64,000 nt of DNA from Bacillus sp. WMMC1349 (GTDB taxonomy: Bacteria; Bacillota; Bacilli; Bacillales; Bacillaceae): positions 684,001 through 748,000 of the forward strand of contig NZ_JABJUQ010000007.1 in assembly GCF_013155385.1 (NCBI RefSeq), written 5' to 3'. The notes beneath the pieces are model-generated. The model saw only the letters and a program-made list of their open reading frames with translations. It was not told the origin of the DNA and searched no databases. Shown here one piece after another: positions 49,312 through 60,330 of this stretch. The first letter of the stretch is position 1; every line of letters begins with the position of its first letter. The position numbers and the translations under genes are program-made.

Positions 49312-50727
49312 ATGGAGGATTTCAAACAATCTGCAGAACGAATTCTTCAGGCAATCGGCGGCAAAGAAAATATCGTATCGGCAACACATTGTGTGACCCG
49401 TTTGCGGCTGGTCTTAGTCGATGAGAAAGAAGTAGATAAAGAAGTACTCGAAAACATTGATGTTGTCAAAGGGTCATTTTCAGTAAATGGTCAGTTTCAA
49501 GTCATTATTGGTCAGGGGCTTGTTGAAAAAGTATTTAAACAGTTCACAGCGTTAGCCGGTGTAGCTGAATCTTCAAAAGAAGCTACAAAAGAGGTAGCTG
49601 CCAAAAAACTGCATCCTCTTCAGCGTGCTGTGAAAACGCTTGCTGATATATTTATTCCGATTTTGCCAGCTATCGTCACCGCTGGTTTATTAATGGGGAT
49701 CAACAACATCATGACCGCACAAAATATTTTTTACACTGGCAAATCATTTATTGATGTACACCAGAATTGGGCTGATTTAGCAAGTATCATTAATTTGATC
49801 GCAAACACAGCCTTCGTATTTCTGCCAGGGTTAATCGGCTGGAGTGCCGTGAACCGTTTCGGTGGAAGTCCATTATTAGGAATTGTTTTGGGGCTAATGC
49901 TAGTCCATCCTGATCTGTTAAATGCATGGGGATATGGAAACGCTCAGCAGGAAGGCGCAATACCAACTTGGCATCTATTCGGTTTGGACATTGAAAAAGT
50001 GGGCTACCAAGGACAGGTTTTACCGGTTCTTGCTGCATCATATTTGTTGGCACAGATTGAAATGTTTTTAAAAAAGCGAATTCCCGATGCTTTTCAGCTG
50101 TTAACGGTAGCACCAATTGCTTTGCTAGTGACTGGATTTATCTCATTTATTATCATTGGACCTATTACATTTATGATCGGAAACTGGATCACAGATGGAG
50201 TTGTCGGGATTTTTAAAGCTGTTCCTGCATTAGGAGGTCTCATTTATGGTGGTGTATACGGTCCACTTGTTATTACCGGAATGCACCATACATTCCTTGC
50301 CGTTGATTTACAGTTGATCGGTTCTACCGGAACAACTTTCCTATGGCCGATGCTTGCACTCTCTAATATTGCCCAAGGATCAGCAGCGTTTGCCATGATG
50401 TTTATAAATAGAAGAGATGAAAAGTTAAAAGGTTTGGCATTGACAACTTCAATTTCTGCTTGGCTTGGCATTACAGAGCCAGCAATGTTCGGAGTCAACT
50501 TGCGTTATAAATATCCGTTTATCTCAGCCATTATCGGTTCAAGCATCGCTGGGATGTTCATTACGATAAACAAGGTAAAAGCGCTGTCAGTTGGGGTGGG
50601 GGGACTACCTGCTTTTTTCTCGATTGTGACAGAAAATTGGGGTCCTTTCTTTATTGGAGTGGCGATAGCACTTATGATTCCGTTTGTGCTGACGCTAATA
50701 TTTGCTAAATTTAAACGTCAAGCTTAA
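49312..50727 (+). CDS. treP: PTS trehalose-specific EIIBC
   Basis: PTS permease of 471 residues importing trehalose as trehalose-6-phosphate. The IIB domain comes first, with the phospho-Cys in ATHCVTRLR near residue 27, then a IIC domain with about ten helices (GGVYGPLVITGMHH, SAWLGITEPAMFGVN). No IIA domain: the glucose IIA is used in B. subtilis. ATG 49312 follows GGGAGGG. First gene of treP-treA-treR. Confidence 0.94.
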   Translation: MEDFKQSAERILQAIGGKENIVSATHCVTRLRLVLVDEKEVDKEVLENIDVVKGSFSVNGQFQVIIGQGLVEKVFKQFTALAGVAESSKEATKEVAAKKLHPLQRAVKTLADIFIPILPAIVTAGLLMGINNIMTAQNIFYTGKSFIDVHQNWADLASIINLIANTAFVFLPGLIGWSAVNRFGGSPLLGIVLGLMLVHPDLLNAWGYGNAQQEGAIPTWHLFGLDIEKVGYQGQVLPVLAASYLLAQIEMFLKKRIPDAFQLLTVAPIALLVTGFISFIIIGPITFMIGNWITDGVVGIFKAVPALGGLIYGGVYGPLVITGMHHTFLAVDLQLIGSTGTTFLWPMLALSNIAQGSAAFAMMFINRRDEKLKGLALTTSISAWLGITEPAMFGVNLRYKYPFISAIIGSSIAGMFITINKVKALSVGVGGLPAFFSIVTENWGPFFIGVAIALMIPFVLTLIFAKFKRQA

Positions 50728-50790
50728 AGACGTACTCATCAATATCCACGGTATCTATTAGAAAATCGAAAAAGCAGGTGTGATTGAAGA

Positions 50791-52470
50791 ATGAAACAAC
50801 CTTGGTGGAAAAAAGCAACAGTGTATCAAATTTATCCGAAAAGCTTTAAAGATACAACAGGAAGCGGTGTTGGTGATATTCAAGGCATTATCGAAAAACT
50901 TGATTATATAAAAGAACTGGCCTGTGATGTCATTTGGTTGACACCAATTTATCAATCTCCGCAAAATGATAACGGCTATGATATTAGTGATTATTATCAG
51001 ATTCATGAAGATTATGGAACTTTAGCTGATTTTGAACGTCTGTTACAGGAAGCACACAAACGCGGTTTAAAGGTGATCATGGATCTTGTTGTCAACCATA
51101 CTTCAACAGAGCATCGCTGGTTTAAGGAAGCAGTGTCTGGTAAAAACAATCCTTACCGCAATTTTTACATTTGGAAGGACGGGAAACGAGATGGTTCTCG
51201 ACCAACGAACTGGGAGTCTAAATTCGGGGGTTCTGCTTGGCGGTTCGATAACAAAACCGGTCAGTATTATCTACATCTTTATGATGTGACACAGGCTGAT
51301 TTGAACTGGGAAAATGAAAAGGTCAGACAAAATGTTTATGAGATGATGCATTATTGGTTTGATAAGGGTATTGACGGATTTAGACTTGATGTTATTAATG
51401 TCATTTCCAAAGATCAGCGTTTTCTTGACGACCATGAGGGAGACGGGCGAAGATTTTATACAGACGGTCCAAGGGTTCACGAGTATTTACAAGAAATGAA
51501 CAGGGAAGTCTTTTCAAAATATGACAGCATGACAGTCGGTGAAATGTCGTCAACTACCATTGCAGATTGTATTCAATATACAAATCCCGAAAACAAAGAG
51601 CTTGACATGGTCTTTAATTTTCATCACTTAAAAACTGATTATGCAAATGGTGAAAAATGGACAGTTAGCAAATTTGATTTTCTTGAATTAAAAAAAATCC
51701 TTTCTGACTGGCAGGTTAAGATGTATAATGGCGGCGGTTGGAACGCACTGTTTTGGTGTAACCACGATCAGCCTAGAATCGTTTCACGCTATGGTGATGA
51801 CGGAAAGTATCGAAAAAAGTCTGCTAAAATGTTGGCTACTGCCATTCATATGTTGCAGGGAACGCCGTTTATTTATCAAGGTGAAGAATTCGGAATGATC
51901 AACCCGAAGTTTCATGATATTTCCTTTTATCGGGATGTTGAATCATTAAATATGTATGAACTCATGAAAGAAAAAGGAATTCCGGAAAAAGAAATCATTG
52001 AGATTCTAAAAGAGAAATCCCGTGATAATTCGCGGACACCTGTCCAATGGAATCAAGAGAAAAACGCTGGCTTTACAACGGGGACACCGTGGATTCCAGT
52101 GCCTGATCATTATAAAAATATGAATGCTGAAGAAGCACTGCAGGACTCTGATTCGATTTTTTATCACTATAAAAAATTGAATCAGTTACGAAAACAATAC
52201 GATCTCATAACGACTGGCAATTATCAACTTATTCTTGAGGAACATCCACAGCTGTATGCATATTTGCGAAACGGGATAAATGAAAAACTGTTGGTTATCA
52301 ACAACTTTTATGGTAGAGAAACCGAGTTTCATTTGCCTGAGAATGTCAAGTATGAAGGCTATACTGCCAAGGTTCTCATTGCCAATGATGATGAAATTCC
52401 AGAGAATTTTACAAACTTTAAGGTAAGACCTTACCAATCAATAGTTTATCATCTTGCCAAACCGTGCTAA
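50791..52470 (+). CDS. treA: Trehalose-6-phosphate hydrolase TreA
   Basis: GH13 phospho-alpha-glucosidase of 559 residues splitting trehalose-6-phosphate into glucose and glucose-6-phosphate. Motifs: WWKKATVYQIYPKSF, DLVVNHTS, GFRLDVIN (nucleophile Asp), VGEMSS (acid/base Glu) and CNHDQPR. The usual length of the family. Begins 63 bases after treP. Confidence 0.95.
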   Translation: MKQPWWKKATVYQIYPKSFKDTTGSGVGDIQGIIEKLDYIKELACDVIWLTPIYQSPQNDNGYDISDYYQIHEDYGTLADFERLLQEAHKRGLKVIMDLVVNHTSTEHRWFKEAVSGKNNPYRNFYIWKDGKRDGSRPTNWESKFGGSAWRFDNKTGQYYLHLYDVTQADLNWENEKVRQNVYEMMHYWFDKGIDGFRLDVINVISKDQRFLDDHEGDGRRFYTDGPRVHEYLQEMNREVFSKYDSMTVGEMSSTTIADCIQYTNPENKELDMVFNFHHLKTDYANGEKWTVSKFDFLELKKILSDWQVKMYNGGGWNALFWCNHDQPRIVSRYGDDGKYRKKSAKMLATAIHMLQGTPFIYQGEEFGMINPKFHDISFYRDVESLNMYELMKEKGIPEKEIIEILKEKSRDNSRTPVQWNQEKNAGFTTGTPWIPVPDHYKNMNAEEALQDSDSIFYHYKKLNQLRKQYDLITTGNYQLILEEHPQLYAYLRNGINEKLLVINNFYGRETEFHLPENVKYEGYTAKVLIANDDEIPENFTNFKVRPYQSIVYHLAKPC

Positions 52471-52490
52471 ACTAAGCAGGGTGGTAAAAA

Positions 52491-53207
52491 ATGAAAGTGA
52501 ATAAATATGTTTGGATTTACAAAGAAATTGCAGAACAAATCGATCAACGGATACTGAACGAAGGTGATATCATCTCATCGGAAAATGACTTAACGATTCA
52601 GTATGAAACATCAAGAGAAACTGTCCGAAAAGCGTTAAATATGCTCGCGCAAAACGGCTATATTCAAAAAATTAAAGGAAAAGGGTCGGTTGTGTTAAAC
52701 AGGGAAAAAATGAGGTTCCCGGTTTCTGGTTTGGTCAGTTTTAAAGAGTTATTTGAGATGATAGGTAAAGAGACAAGCACGACAGTACATGAGTTCGGCT
52801 TAGTCAGTCCGAGCGATTTTATCCAAAAGCAGCTTCGAATCACTGAAGATGAAGACGTATGGAGGGTTGTCCGTTCCCGAAAAATTGATGGGGAGCATGT
52901 CATTTTGGACAAAGATTATTTTATTCATCGACATGTATCACGGTTGACAAAAGAAATATGCGAGGATTCGATTTATCAATATATTGAGGGAGAACTTGGG
53001 CTTGGTATCAGTTATGCTCATAAGGAAATCGTTGTTGAACCGTGTACAGAAATGGATCAAAAATATTTGGATTTAAACGGTTATGAGCACATCGTTGTTG
53101 TTAAAAACTTTGTCTTTTTAGATGATACATCATTGTTTCAATATACGGAAAGCAGACATCGACTGGATAAATTCCGGTTTGTCGATTTTGCTAGAAGAGT
53201 GAAGTAG
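52491..53207 (+). CDS. treR: GntR-type trehalose repressor TreR
   Basis: Repressor of 238 residues. N-terminal GntR winged helix (KEIAEQIDQRILNEGDIISSENDLTIQYETSRETVRKALNML) and C-terminal UTRA ligand domain, which binds trehalose-6-phosphate. It should bind the CATGTATATACATG-type sites upstream of treP. GGTGG precedes the ATG; a terminator follows at once. Confidence 0.94.
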   Translation: MKVNKYVWIYKEIAEQIDQRILNEGDIISSENDLTIQYETSRETVRKALNMLAQNGYIQKIKGKGSVVLNREKMRFPVSGLVSFKELFEMIGKETSTTVHEFGLVSPSDFIQKQLRITEDEDVWRVVRSRKIDGEHVILDKDYFIHRHVSRLTKEICEDSIYQYIEGELGLGISYAHKEIVVEPCTEMDQKYLDLNGYEHIVVVKNFVFLDDTSLFQYTESRHRLDKFRFVDFARRVK

Positions 53208-53241
53208 CACGGTCCGCTTGGGTAGCGACCGTGTTTTTTTT
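53208..53241 (+). terminator. Hairpin terminator of the tre operon
   Basis: CACGGTC (53208-53214) pairs with GACCGTG (53227-53233), then eight T. Confidence 0.87.
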
Positions 53242-53260
53242 GTGGAAAAGAAATTCAGCC

Positions 53261-53371
53261 GCAGAGAAAAAAAGCTTCCTTCTCAACATGCATCAGAGGG
53301 AATTGTGAAACTCCTGCAGAAAGTGAGCAAATTTCTCAATTTTTATTCATCCATACTTTTAGGACACTCCC
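53261..53371 (+). repeat. MITE-like dispersed repeat, copy 7 (degenerate)
   Basis: Recognisable inner parts (CTCAACATGCATCAGAGGGAATT and AATTTTTATTCATCCA) and a right end AGGACACTCCC. The left terminal repeat is not recognisable. The oldest-looking copy. Confidence 0.6.
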
Positions 53372-53438
53372 GATTATTTATCATTTCTTTTTTGGATTGA
53401 ATATGATGAAGGAGGAAAAAGATTGGAGGCTTTAATAA

Positions 53439-54131
53439 ATGGTTCATGAAACTGTAAAACTAGGCAAAAATGTCAGATTAGGAGACTATGTGGTGATCGA
53501 AGAACATGTCACAATTGGTGATGATTCAGAGATAGGTCATCATACTATCATTAAAAAAAATACACAGATTGGAAACAGAGTGAAGATTGGTGACCTAACT
53601 GTTCTTGGAAAAGGAACAGCTTCCAATAAAAAAATGGCGCGCGAACCGGGAAAGGGCGGTAGTCCTTTAATCATTGAAGATGACGTAGTGATCGGTTCAG
53701 GAGTCGTAATGTATTGGGATGTTCAATTGAAAACAGGTGTGTTTGTAGGGGATCTTGCAAGCATTCGCGAAAATGTAACGGTTGGAAGAGATAGTATTAT
53801 AGGGCGTAACGCTATGGTTGAAAATCATACAAACATTGGTAGTCGTGTAACAATTCAAACGGGGTGTTATATTACGGCTGATATGGAAATAGAAGATGAC
53901 GTGTTTATCGGTCCTTGCTGTTCAACATCAAATGATAAATATATGGGAATGGGTCATGGAGAATATCAAGGTCCAATGATAAAAAAAGGGGCGAAAATTG
54001 GCAATAATGCAACTTTATTGCCAGCGGTTGTTATCGGTCAACATGCGATCATTGGTGCGGGAGCTGTTATTACGAAGGATGTTCCTGCTGGGAAAACAGT
54101 TGTGGGGAATCCGGGGCGGGTGATGAAGTGA
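53439..54131 (+). CDS. Hexapeptide-repeat acyltransferase
   Basis: Left-handed beta-helix acyltransferase of 230 residues with at least ten hexapeptide turns (VRLGDYVVIEEHVTIGDDSEIG, IIGRNAMVENHTNIGSRV, AVVIGQHAIIGAGAVITKDVPAGKTVVGNPGRV). Such enzymes acetylate or formylate sugars, often for glycans. Placed directly before two collagen-like genes and near glycosyltransferases, it may act on the sugar of the spore-surface glycoprotein. This role is inference. GGAGG lies about ten bases before the ATG. Confidence 0.82.
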   Translation: MVHETVKLGKNVRLGDYVVIEEHVTIGDDSEIGHHTIIKKNTQIGNRVKIGDLTVLGKGTASNKKMAREPGKGGSPLIIEDDVVIGSGVVMYWDVQLKTGVFVGDLASIRENVTVGRDSIIGRNAMVENHTNIGSRVTIQTGCYITADMEIEDDVFIGPCCSTSNDKYMGMGHGEYQGPMIKKGAKIGNNATLLPAVVIGQHAIIGAGAVITKDVPAGKTVVGNPGRVMK

Positions 54132-54160
54132 AATGCAAAAGGGAAAATAGGGAGTCTATT

Positions 54161-54205
54161 CCAAGTTAAATAACGTGGCTAGTTCAAAAAGACAAACATA
54201 TGATA
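54161..54205 (+). promoter_or_regulatory. Possible sigma-K promoter with shared upstream motif, collagen gene 1
   Basis: CATATGATA (54197-54205) matches the sigma-K -10 consensus CATANNNTA. The upstream GTTAAATAACGTG (54165-54177) is identical to a sequence at the same distance (19-22 bases) before the -10 of the second collagen gene. The -35 AC is weak (GC). Confidence 0.6.
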
Positions 54206-54268
54206 ATGAGCATCACCTGAAACAAAGTGAAGCTTATACCATAATATGATCGGAGGTTAAATGGAAAA

Positions 54269-55855
<1,587 letters not shown>

Positions 55856-56023
55856 TTTTTATAAGAAGTAAGCTTATGAAAACATTTGAAAAGTCTATTT
55901 GATTCCGAAAGTGATATCCTCTTTTCCAATTTTAAGTGGTCTCTATTGGAAAGGGGGATTTTATTACTTGCAAGTACCAAACTATTAAAAGGATTTTGTT
56001 CATACATGTGTTAAATAACGTGA

Positions 56024-56066
56024 CCGTCCCAGTTTATTAAACATAATATATGTTAGCTTCTATAGA
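56024..56066 (+). promoter_or_regulatory. Possible sigma-K promoter, collagen gene 2
   Basis: GTTAAATAACGTG is followed 22 bases on by CATAATATA, a perfect sigma-K -10; an AC occurs 17 bases before it, as the -35 consensus requires. Same layout as before the first collagen gene. Confidence 0.65.
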
Positions 56067-56109
56067 GTAGAGAAGCTATTTCGAAGAAAAAGGAGGTTTA
56101 AATCTCTAG

Positions 56110-57750
56110 ATGTCAATACGTAATGTAGTAGTTAATGGTAGTTTTGAAACAGGGACACTAGCACCTTGGGTTGGTCAGAATGCAATTGCTACAACTCAAT
56201 TTTCCCACTCAGGTTTTTGGTCGGCTAGGTTATTAGGGGGCAATGTAGTTTCATTTATAGCCCAATTTGTTCCTGTAGATGAGGGAGAACAATTTGAGTT
56301 CCTTGTTTCATTGGCGAAATCAGGATTTTTACCATCACCTCATGTGCACATTCAAGTTTCTTATTTTGATAGCATGTTTAATCATTTAGGGCAAGGACTC
56401 TTTGTTGATATTCCATTTAATAGATTACCAGTTGTGGAAAATAACACTTGGCTTGAAGTCTATCGAACGACTGAAGCGGCTCCAGCAGGCGCTACAATGG
56501 CATTTATTTTAATTAATACTTTACCGCAACTGGGAACAGCGAACGTTATAGTAGATGATGTTGCTCTATTAGATATTGAGGTTAGTGCTCCAACAGGAGC
56601 AACGGGACCAACGGGGCCAACAGGACCAACAGGACCAACGGGACCGACGGGAGCAACAGGACCGACCGGACCAACGGGACCAACGGGACCAACCGGACCG
56701 ACCGGACCAACGGGACCAACGGGACCAACGGGACCAACAGGACCAACGGGACCGACCGGACCAACGGGACCAACAGGACCGACCGGACCAACGGGACCAA
56801 CAGGACCGACCGGACCAACGGGATCAACAGGACCGACCGGACCAACGGGACCAACAGGACCGACCGGACCAACGGGACCAACCGGACCAACGGGGCCAAC
56901 GGGGCCAACAGGACCAACGGGACCAACCGGACCGACCGGACCGACGGGACCAACAGGACCAACGGGACCAACCGGACCGACCGGACCGACGGGACCAACG
57001 GGACCAACAGGACCAACCGGACCGACGGGACCAACGGGGCCAACAGGACCAACGGGACCAACCGGACCAACCGGACCGACCGGACCAACCGGACCGACGG
57101 GACCAACGGGGCCAACAGGACCAACAGGACCAACAGGACCGACCGGACCAACGGGACCAACAGGACCAACGGGACCGACCGGACCAACGGGAGCAACAGG
57201 ACCAACCGGACCAACGGGGCCAACGGGGCCAACAGGACCAACGGGACCAACAGGACCGACCGGACCGACGGGACCAACAGGACCAACGGGACCAACAGGA
57301 CCGACCGGACCGACGGGACCAACGGGACCAACAGGACCAACCGGACCGACGGGACCAACGGGGCCAACAGGACCAACGGGACCAACAGGACCAACCGGAC
57401 CGACCGGACCAACCGGACCGACGGGACCAACGGGGCCAACAGGACCAACAGGACCAACCGGACCGACCGGACCAACGGGACCAACAGGACCGACCGGACC
57501 GACCGGACCAACGGGACCAACGGGACCAACAGGACCAACGGGACCGACCGGACCAACGGGACCAACAGGACCGACCGGACCAACCGGACCAACGGGGCCA
57601 ACGGGGCCAACAGGACCAACAGGGCCAACAGGACCAACAGGACCGACGGGACCAACGGGACCAACGGGACCAACGGGACCGACCGGACCAACCGGACCAA
57701 CCGCAGGGGCCGGAGGATTGGTTCAACTACGCCAGTTTCTTAACCAATAG
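56110..57750 (+). CDS. Collagen-like protein with about 123 nearly uniform GPT triplets
   Basis: Protein of 546 residues. The N-terminal 160 residues are a paralogue of the preceding protein's N-domain ([28 protein letters not shown]). Then follow about 123 Gly-X-Thr triplets, almost all GPT with only three or four GAT/GST. It ends with [15 protein letters not shown]; there is no globular C-domain, so trimer nucleation would have to come from the N-domain or from the other protein. AGGAGG stands 13 bases before the ATG. The nine-base DNA repeats invite slippage. Confidence 0.87.
   Translation: MSIRNVVVNGSFETGTLAPWVGQNAIATTQFSHSGFWSARLLGGNVVSFIAQFVPVDEGEQFEFLVSLAKSGFLPSPHVHIQVSYFDSMFNHLGQGLFVDIPFNRLPVVENNTWLEVYRTTEAAPAGATMAFILINTLPQLGTANVIVDDVALLDIEVSAPTGATGPTGPTGPTGPTGPTGATGPTGPTGPTGPTGPTGPTGPTGPTGPTGPTGPTGPTGPTGPTGPTGPTGPTGPTGSTGPTGPTGPTGPTGPTGPTGPTGPTGPTGPTGPTGPTGPTGPTGPTGPTGPTGPTGPTGPTGPTGPTGPTGPTGPTGPTGPTGPTGPTGPTGPTGPTGPTGPTGPTGPTGPTGPTGPTGPTGATGPTGPTGPTGPTGPTGPTGPTGPTGPTGPTGPTGPTGPTGPTGPTGPTGPTGPTGPTGPTGPTGPTGPTGPTGPTGPTGPTGPTGPTGPTGPTGPTGPTGPTGPTGPTGPTGPTGPTGPTGPTGPTGPTGPTGPTGPTGPTGPTGPTGPTGPTGPTGPTGPTGPTGPTAGAGGLVQLRQFLNQ
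56593..57705. repeat. Nine-base tandem repeat tract (GGA CCA ACN)
   Basis: About 123 tandem nine-base units coding Gly-Pro-Thr, with third-base variants (GGA/GGG, CCA, ACA/ACC/ACG). Larger super-repeats are visible where the same order of variants recurs. Both strands are open in several frames because the repeat contains no stop. Confidence 0.95.
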
Positions 57751-57900
57751 ATCTCTATTAATATGATTAACTTCTAATGAAGTGGGAAGGGGTGCATGAA
57801 GTTCGCTTTTTTCATGTACCTCCTTTTAAAAAAGATAAAGGGACTGTTGATAAGCCTGAGCTTAGAACAGTCCCTTCTTTATTTATGACATCAATCTTCT

Positions 57901-60165
57901 TTAGTTTAACACTTGGTTTAATTCTTCTTTTATGTGATTGATACTATTCAAATAAGTTTCTCCTCCGGATGTGAGACTTAGATTAAAATAGTATTGCATT
58001 TTTTCAATCAGAGGCTGAACACACTTTTTTTTCGCTTCTTGATCAAGGTGGCGTGTAAAGCCGTTATCTTGATACTCTATTGCAGTATCTGAATAAACTT
58101 TTCCAATGATAAAATATTTTAATGCTTTTTGTTGGGTTTCTTTCAGTTCGTTCCATTTAATATAAGGTAAATAAACTTCTTCCCTGAAATGCTCAATAAT
58201 ATACTCCATCACATAAATGATTGAAGGAATCCTCTTGTCAATGTCATAAGTAAAACTATTTTGATGACGGCGATAACAATAAACCGGTTTGTTTAAATAA
58301 TGAATATTCCAACCTCTTTTAATATTAACAATACTGTTCAATGTATCTCCAGCATAGAGATTTTTAGAATCGGCTATCCAGGAATAGTTATGATTGCGGT
58401 AAAATGACAATTTGAACAATCCGACCATTGGAAAAACACCTGAACCTTTTCTTTCAAATATGCGACAGATCACCTCATCTTCTGTATAAGATTTATATGT
58501 CCATTTGCCAATTGTTTTTCCATCAGAGTTAACTAATAAAAAATCACCGTAAACATAATCTAAATCTTCTTGATCGACAAAACACTCCATAAAATCATAG
58601 AGCACGCTGTCGTGTGCCAAAAAATCATCAGCACTTACTGGTAAAACATATTCCCCGCTCGCTTTTTCAAAAATTTCGGCAAAGGCTGCATCTGCCATAC
58701 CGCTATTTTTTTGATGATATATCGCTTTTATATGTGGGTAATTTTCCTGATATGCTTCGATTTTTTTGATGGAGTCATCTGAAGAGTGATCATCAACAAT
58801 GATAATTTCAATATTTGGATAAGCTTGATTCAAAACAGATTGAAGGCATTGGTCTAAAAAGCGACCGTAATTATAATTAACAATTCCAACTGTAATTTTA
58901 GGAAGACTTAAATTATTTTTCTTTTTAGTCGTTTTAATAAAGTACTGAACGAGATGATTTATTTTCTCCATCTGCTTTTTATATGAATAATGTTCATCAA
59001 TAAAATTGCGGTACTGTTTGGATGAATAATGATTTTCAGTGATCATGTCGACCAGTTCATCAATGGTGTTCCATACAAACGCATGATTATAAATTTTCTT
59101 CGCTCCATAAAAATTATGAATCAGGGGCTTAATTCCTTTTGCCATTGCTTCCATGATTGACATTTGCTGGCTTTCTAACAGACTCGTTGAAATGAGATAG
59201 TCTTTATCTTCTAAGTATTGGTTCATATCATTTTGCCAGCCATCCAAATAGACGTTTTCTGTTATATTTAGCTCTTCGATCATTTGTTTAAAATATAATT
59301 GATAGCGTATATCTTGATAGCGGCCGGCAATAAAAAGTTTATATCTAGGATCTCTGTCATAAATGGTCTTGAATGCTTGTAGTAAAAGCATGGGGCCCTT
59401 TTTATAATTAATATAACCGACATAAGCGATATGGAATCCCTTTTCGCGCTGTCTAAATGTATACTGATCTAAATCAACGCCATTAGCAATTGTGATCGTT
59501 TGTTCTTCCTGAAGGCTTTTAACCTGATCTAATACATATTCTTTTATATGTTCTCCATCAAAAATGAGTTTGTCTACACAATTCCACTGAACATGATATA
59601 TATATGAAGTAAAAGCTTCATAGCTATGAAGTTTGCAAATAATAGTTTTTTTATCGGAAAATGGCAACTTACTTCCGTAAATCAGAAGATTATCACACCA
59701 TTCAAACCAGCAAATATCTGCCCACTTCATTCCATCGTCAATTTGCTTCAAGTCTGTAATGATTAATTTCAACGTTCTGCAGGAGTTTGAAAAATATTCT
59801 ATGACTGGATTTAAAAATGTATCCAAATTTGGTTTTACAAAAAAAACAATTTTGGGACGAGTTTCTGTGTATGTTTCGAAAAGGTGGTGTTTTTCGCGAA
59901 TCAGTTTTTCTTTTTGTAAGAGATTCATAAACAATGTAGCGTCATCATATGCTTCACAAGCTTTTTGAAATAATTTCTTTTTTTCGTATATATAACCTAA
60001 ACTGATGAGTATGGCGGGTTCAAAAGGGGAAGTAACCCGTTTGATCTGAAGCAGCTGTTCAGCTTCTCCCAAATTCTCTTCAGAAATAAACTGAATCCAT
60101 TCATCTTCATTCCATTCTAATTCCAAGATCATAAACAAAGACTCCAATTCTTGTTTGGGGCTCAT
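57901..60165 (-). CDS. Two-domain glycosyltransferase (GT4 + GT2)
   Basis: Protein of 754 residues. An N-terminal helical, TPR-like stretch (to about 100) is followed by a GT-B domain of family GT4 (residues about 105-405: IAYVGYINYKKGPMLLLQAF, LFIAGRYQDIRYQ, DYLISTSLLESQQMSIMEAMAKG with the EX7E-type motif). Next comes a GT-A domain of family GT2 (from about 425: ITVGIVNYNYGRFLDQCLQSVLNQ, IIVDDHSSDDS, VSADDF as the DXD-type site). Two enzymes on one chain can add two sugars in turn. Beside collagen-like genes this suggests assembly of the Thr-linked glycan. Inference only. Confidence 0.87.
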   Translation of the reverse strand: MSPKQELESLFMILELEWNEDEWIQFISEENLGEAEQLLQIKRVTSPFEPAILISLGYIYEKKKLFQKACEAYDDATLFMNLLQKEKLIREKHHLFETYTETRPKIVFFVKPNLDTFLNPVIEYFSNSCRTLKLIITDLKQIDDGMKWADICWFEWCDNLLIYGSKLPFSDKKTIICKLHSYEAFTSYIYHVQWNCVDKLIFDGEHIKEYVLDQVKSLQEEQTITIANGVDLDQYTFRQREKGFHIAYVGYINYKKGPMLLLQAFKTIYDRDPRYKLFIAGRYQDIRYQLYFKQMIEELNITENVYLDGWQNDMNQYLEDKDYLISTSLLESQQMSIMEAMAKGIKPLIHNFYGAKKIYNHAFVWNTIDELVDMITENHYSSKQYRNFIDEHYSYKKQMEKINHLVQYFIKTTKKKNNLSLPKITVGIVNYNYGRFLDQCLQSVLNQAYPNIEIIIVDDHSSDDSIKKIEAYQENYPHIKAIYHQKNSGMADAAFAEIFEKASGEYVLPVSADDFLAHDSVLYDFMECFVDQEDLDYVYGDFLLVNSDGKTIGKWTYKSYTEDEVICRIFERKGSGVFPMVGLFKLSFYRNHNYSWIADSKNLYAGDTLNSIVNIKRGWNIHYLNKPVYCYRRHQNSFTYDIDKRIPSIIYVMEYIIEHFREEVYLPYIKWNELKETQQKALKYFIIGKVYSDTAIEYQDNGFTRHLDQEAKKKCVQPLIEKMQYYFNLSLTSGGETYLNSINHIKEELNQVLN

Positions 60166-60257
60166 GAAAATCCTCCTGTCACGTAAAAGTTACTGTTCAT
60201 ATTTATATTCAGTATAGAGGGGGAAGTTTACTCATAGGATTTAAGTCAGAGGCACAA

Positions 60258-60285
60258 ACAAGAAGGACGATTCACTCATAATCTA
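60258..60285 (+). promoter_or_regulatory. Possible sigma-K promoter before SunS-like glycosyltransferase
   Basis: AC (60258-60259), 17 bases, CATAATCTA (60277-60285), a full match to AC-N17-CATANNNTA. It also shows that the frame's first ATG at 60286 cannot be the start. Confidence 0.6.
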
Positions 60286-60330
60286 ATGTTAGCACTAATC
60301 ATTTATTTGAGAAAACGGGGAGTGAACGAA

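Noticed and set aside
56582-57700. Long minus-strand open frame (372 residues, [10 protein letters not shown]-type) and shifted plus frames across the repeat
   Set aside because: They arise from a nine-base repeat without stop codons in any frame; composition is low complexity and there is no start context.
56593-57705. Tandem repeat considered as CRISPR array
   Set aside because: Units are contiguous nine-base codon triplets without spacers and are in frame in a collagen-like gene.
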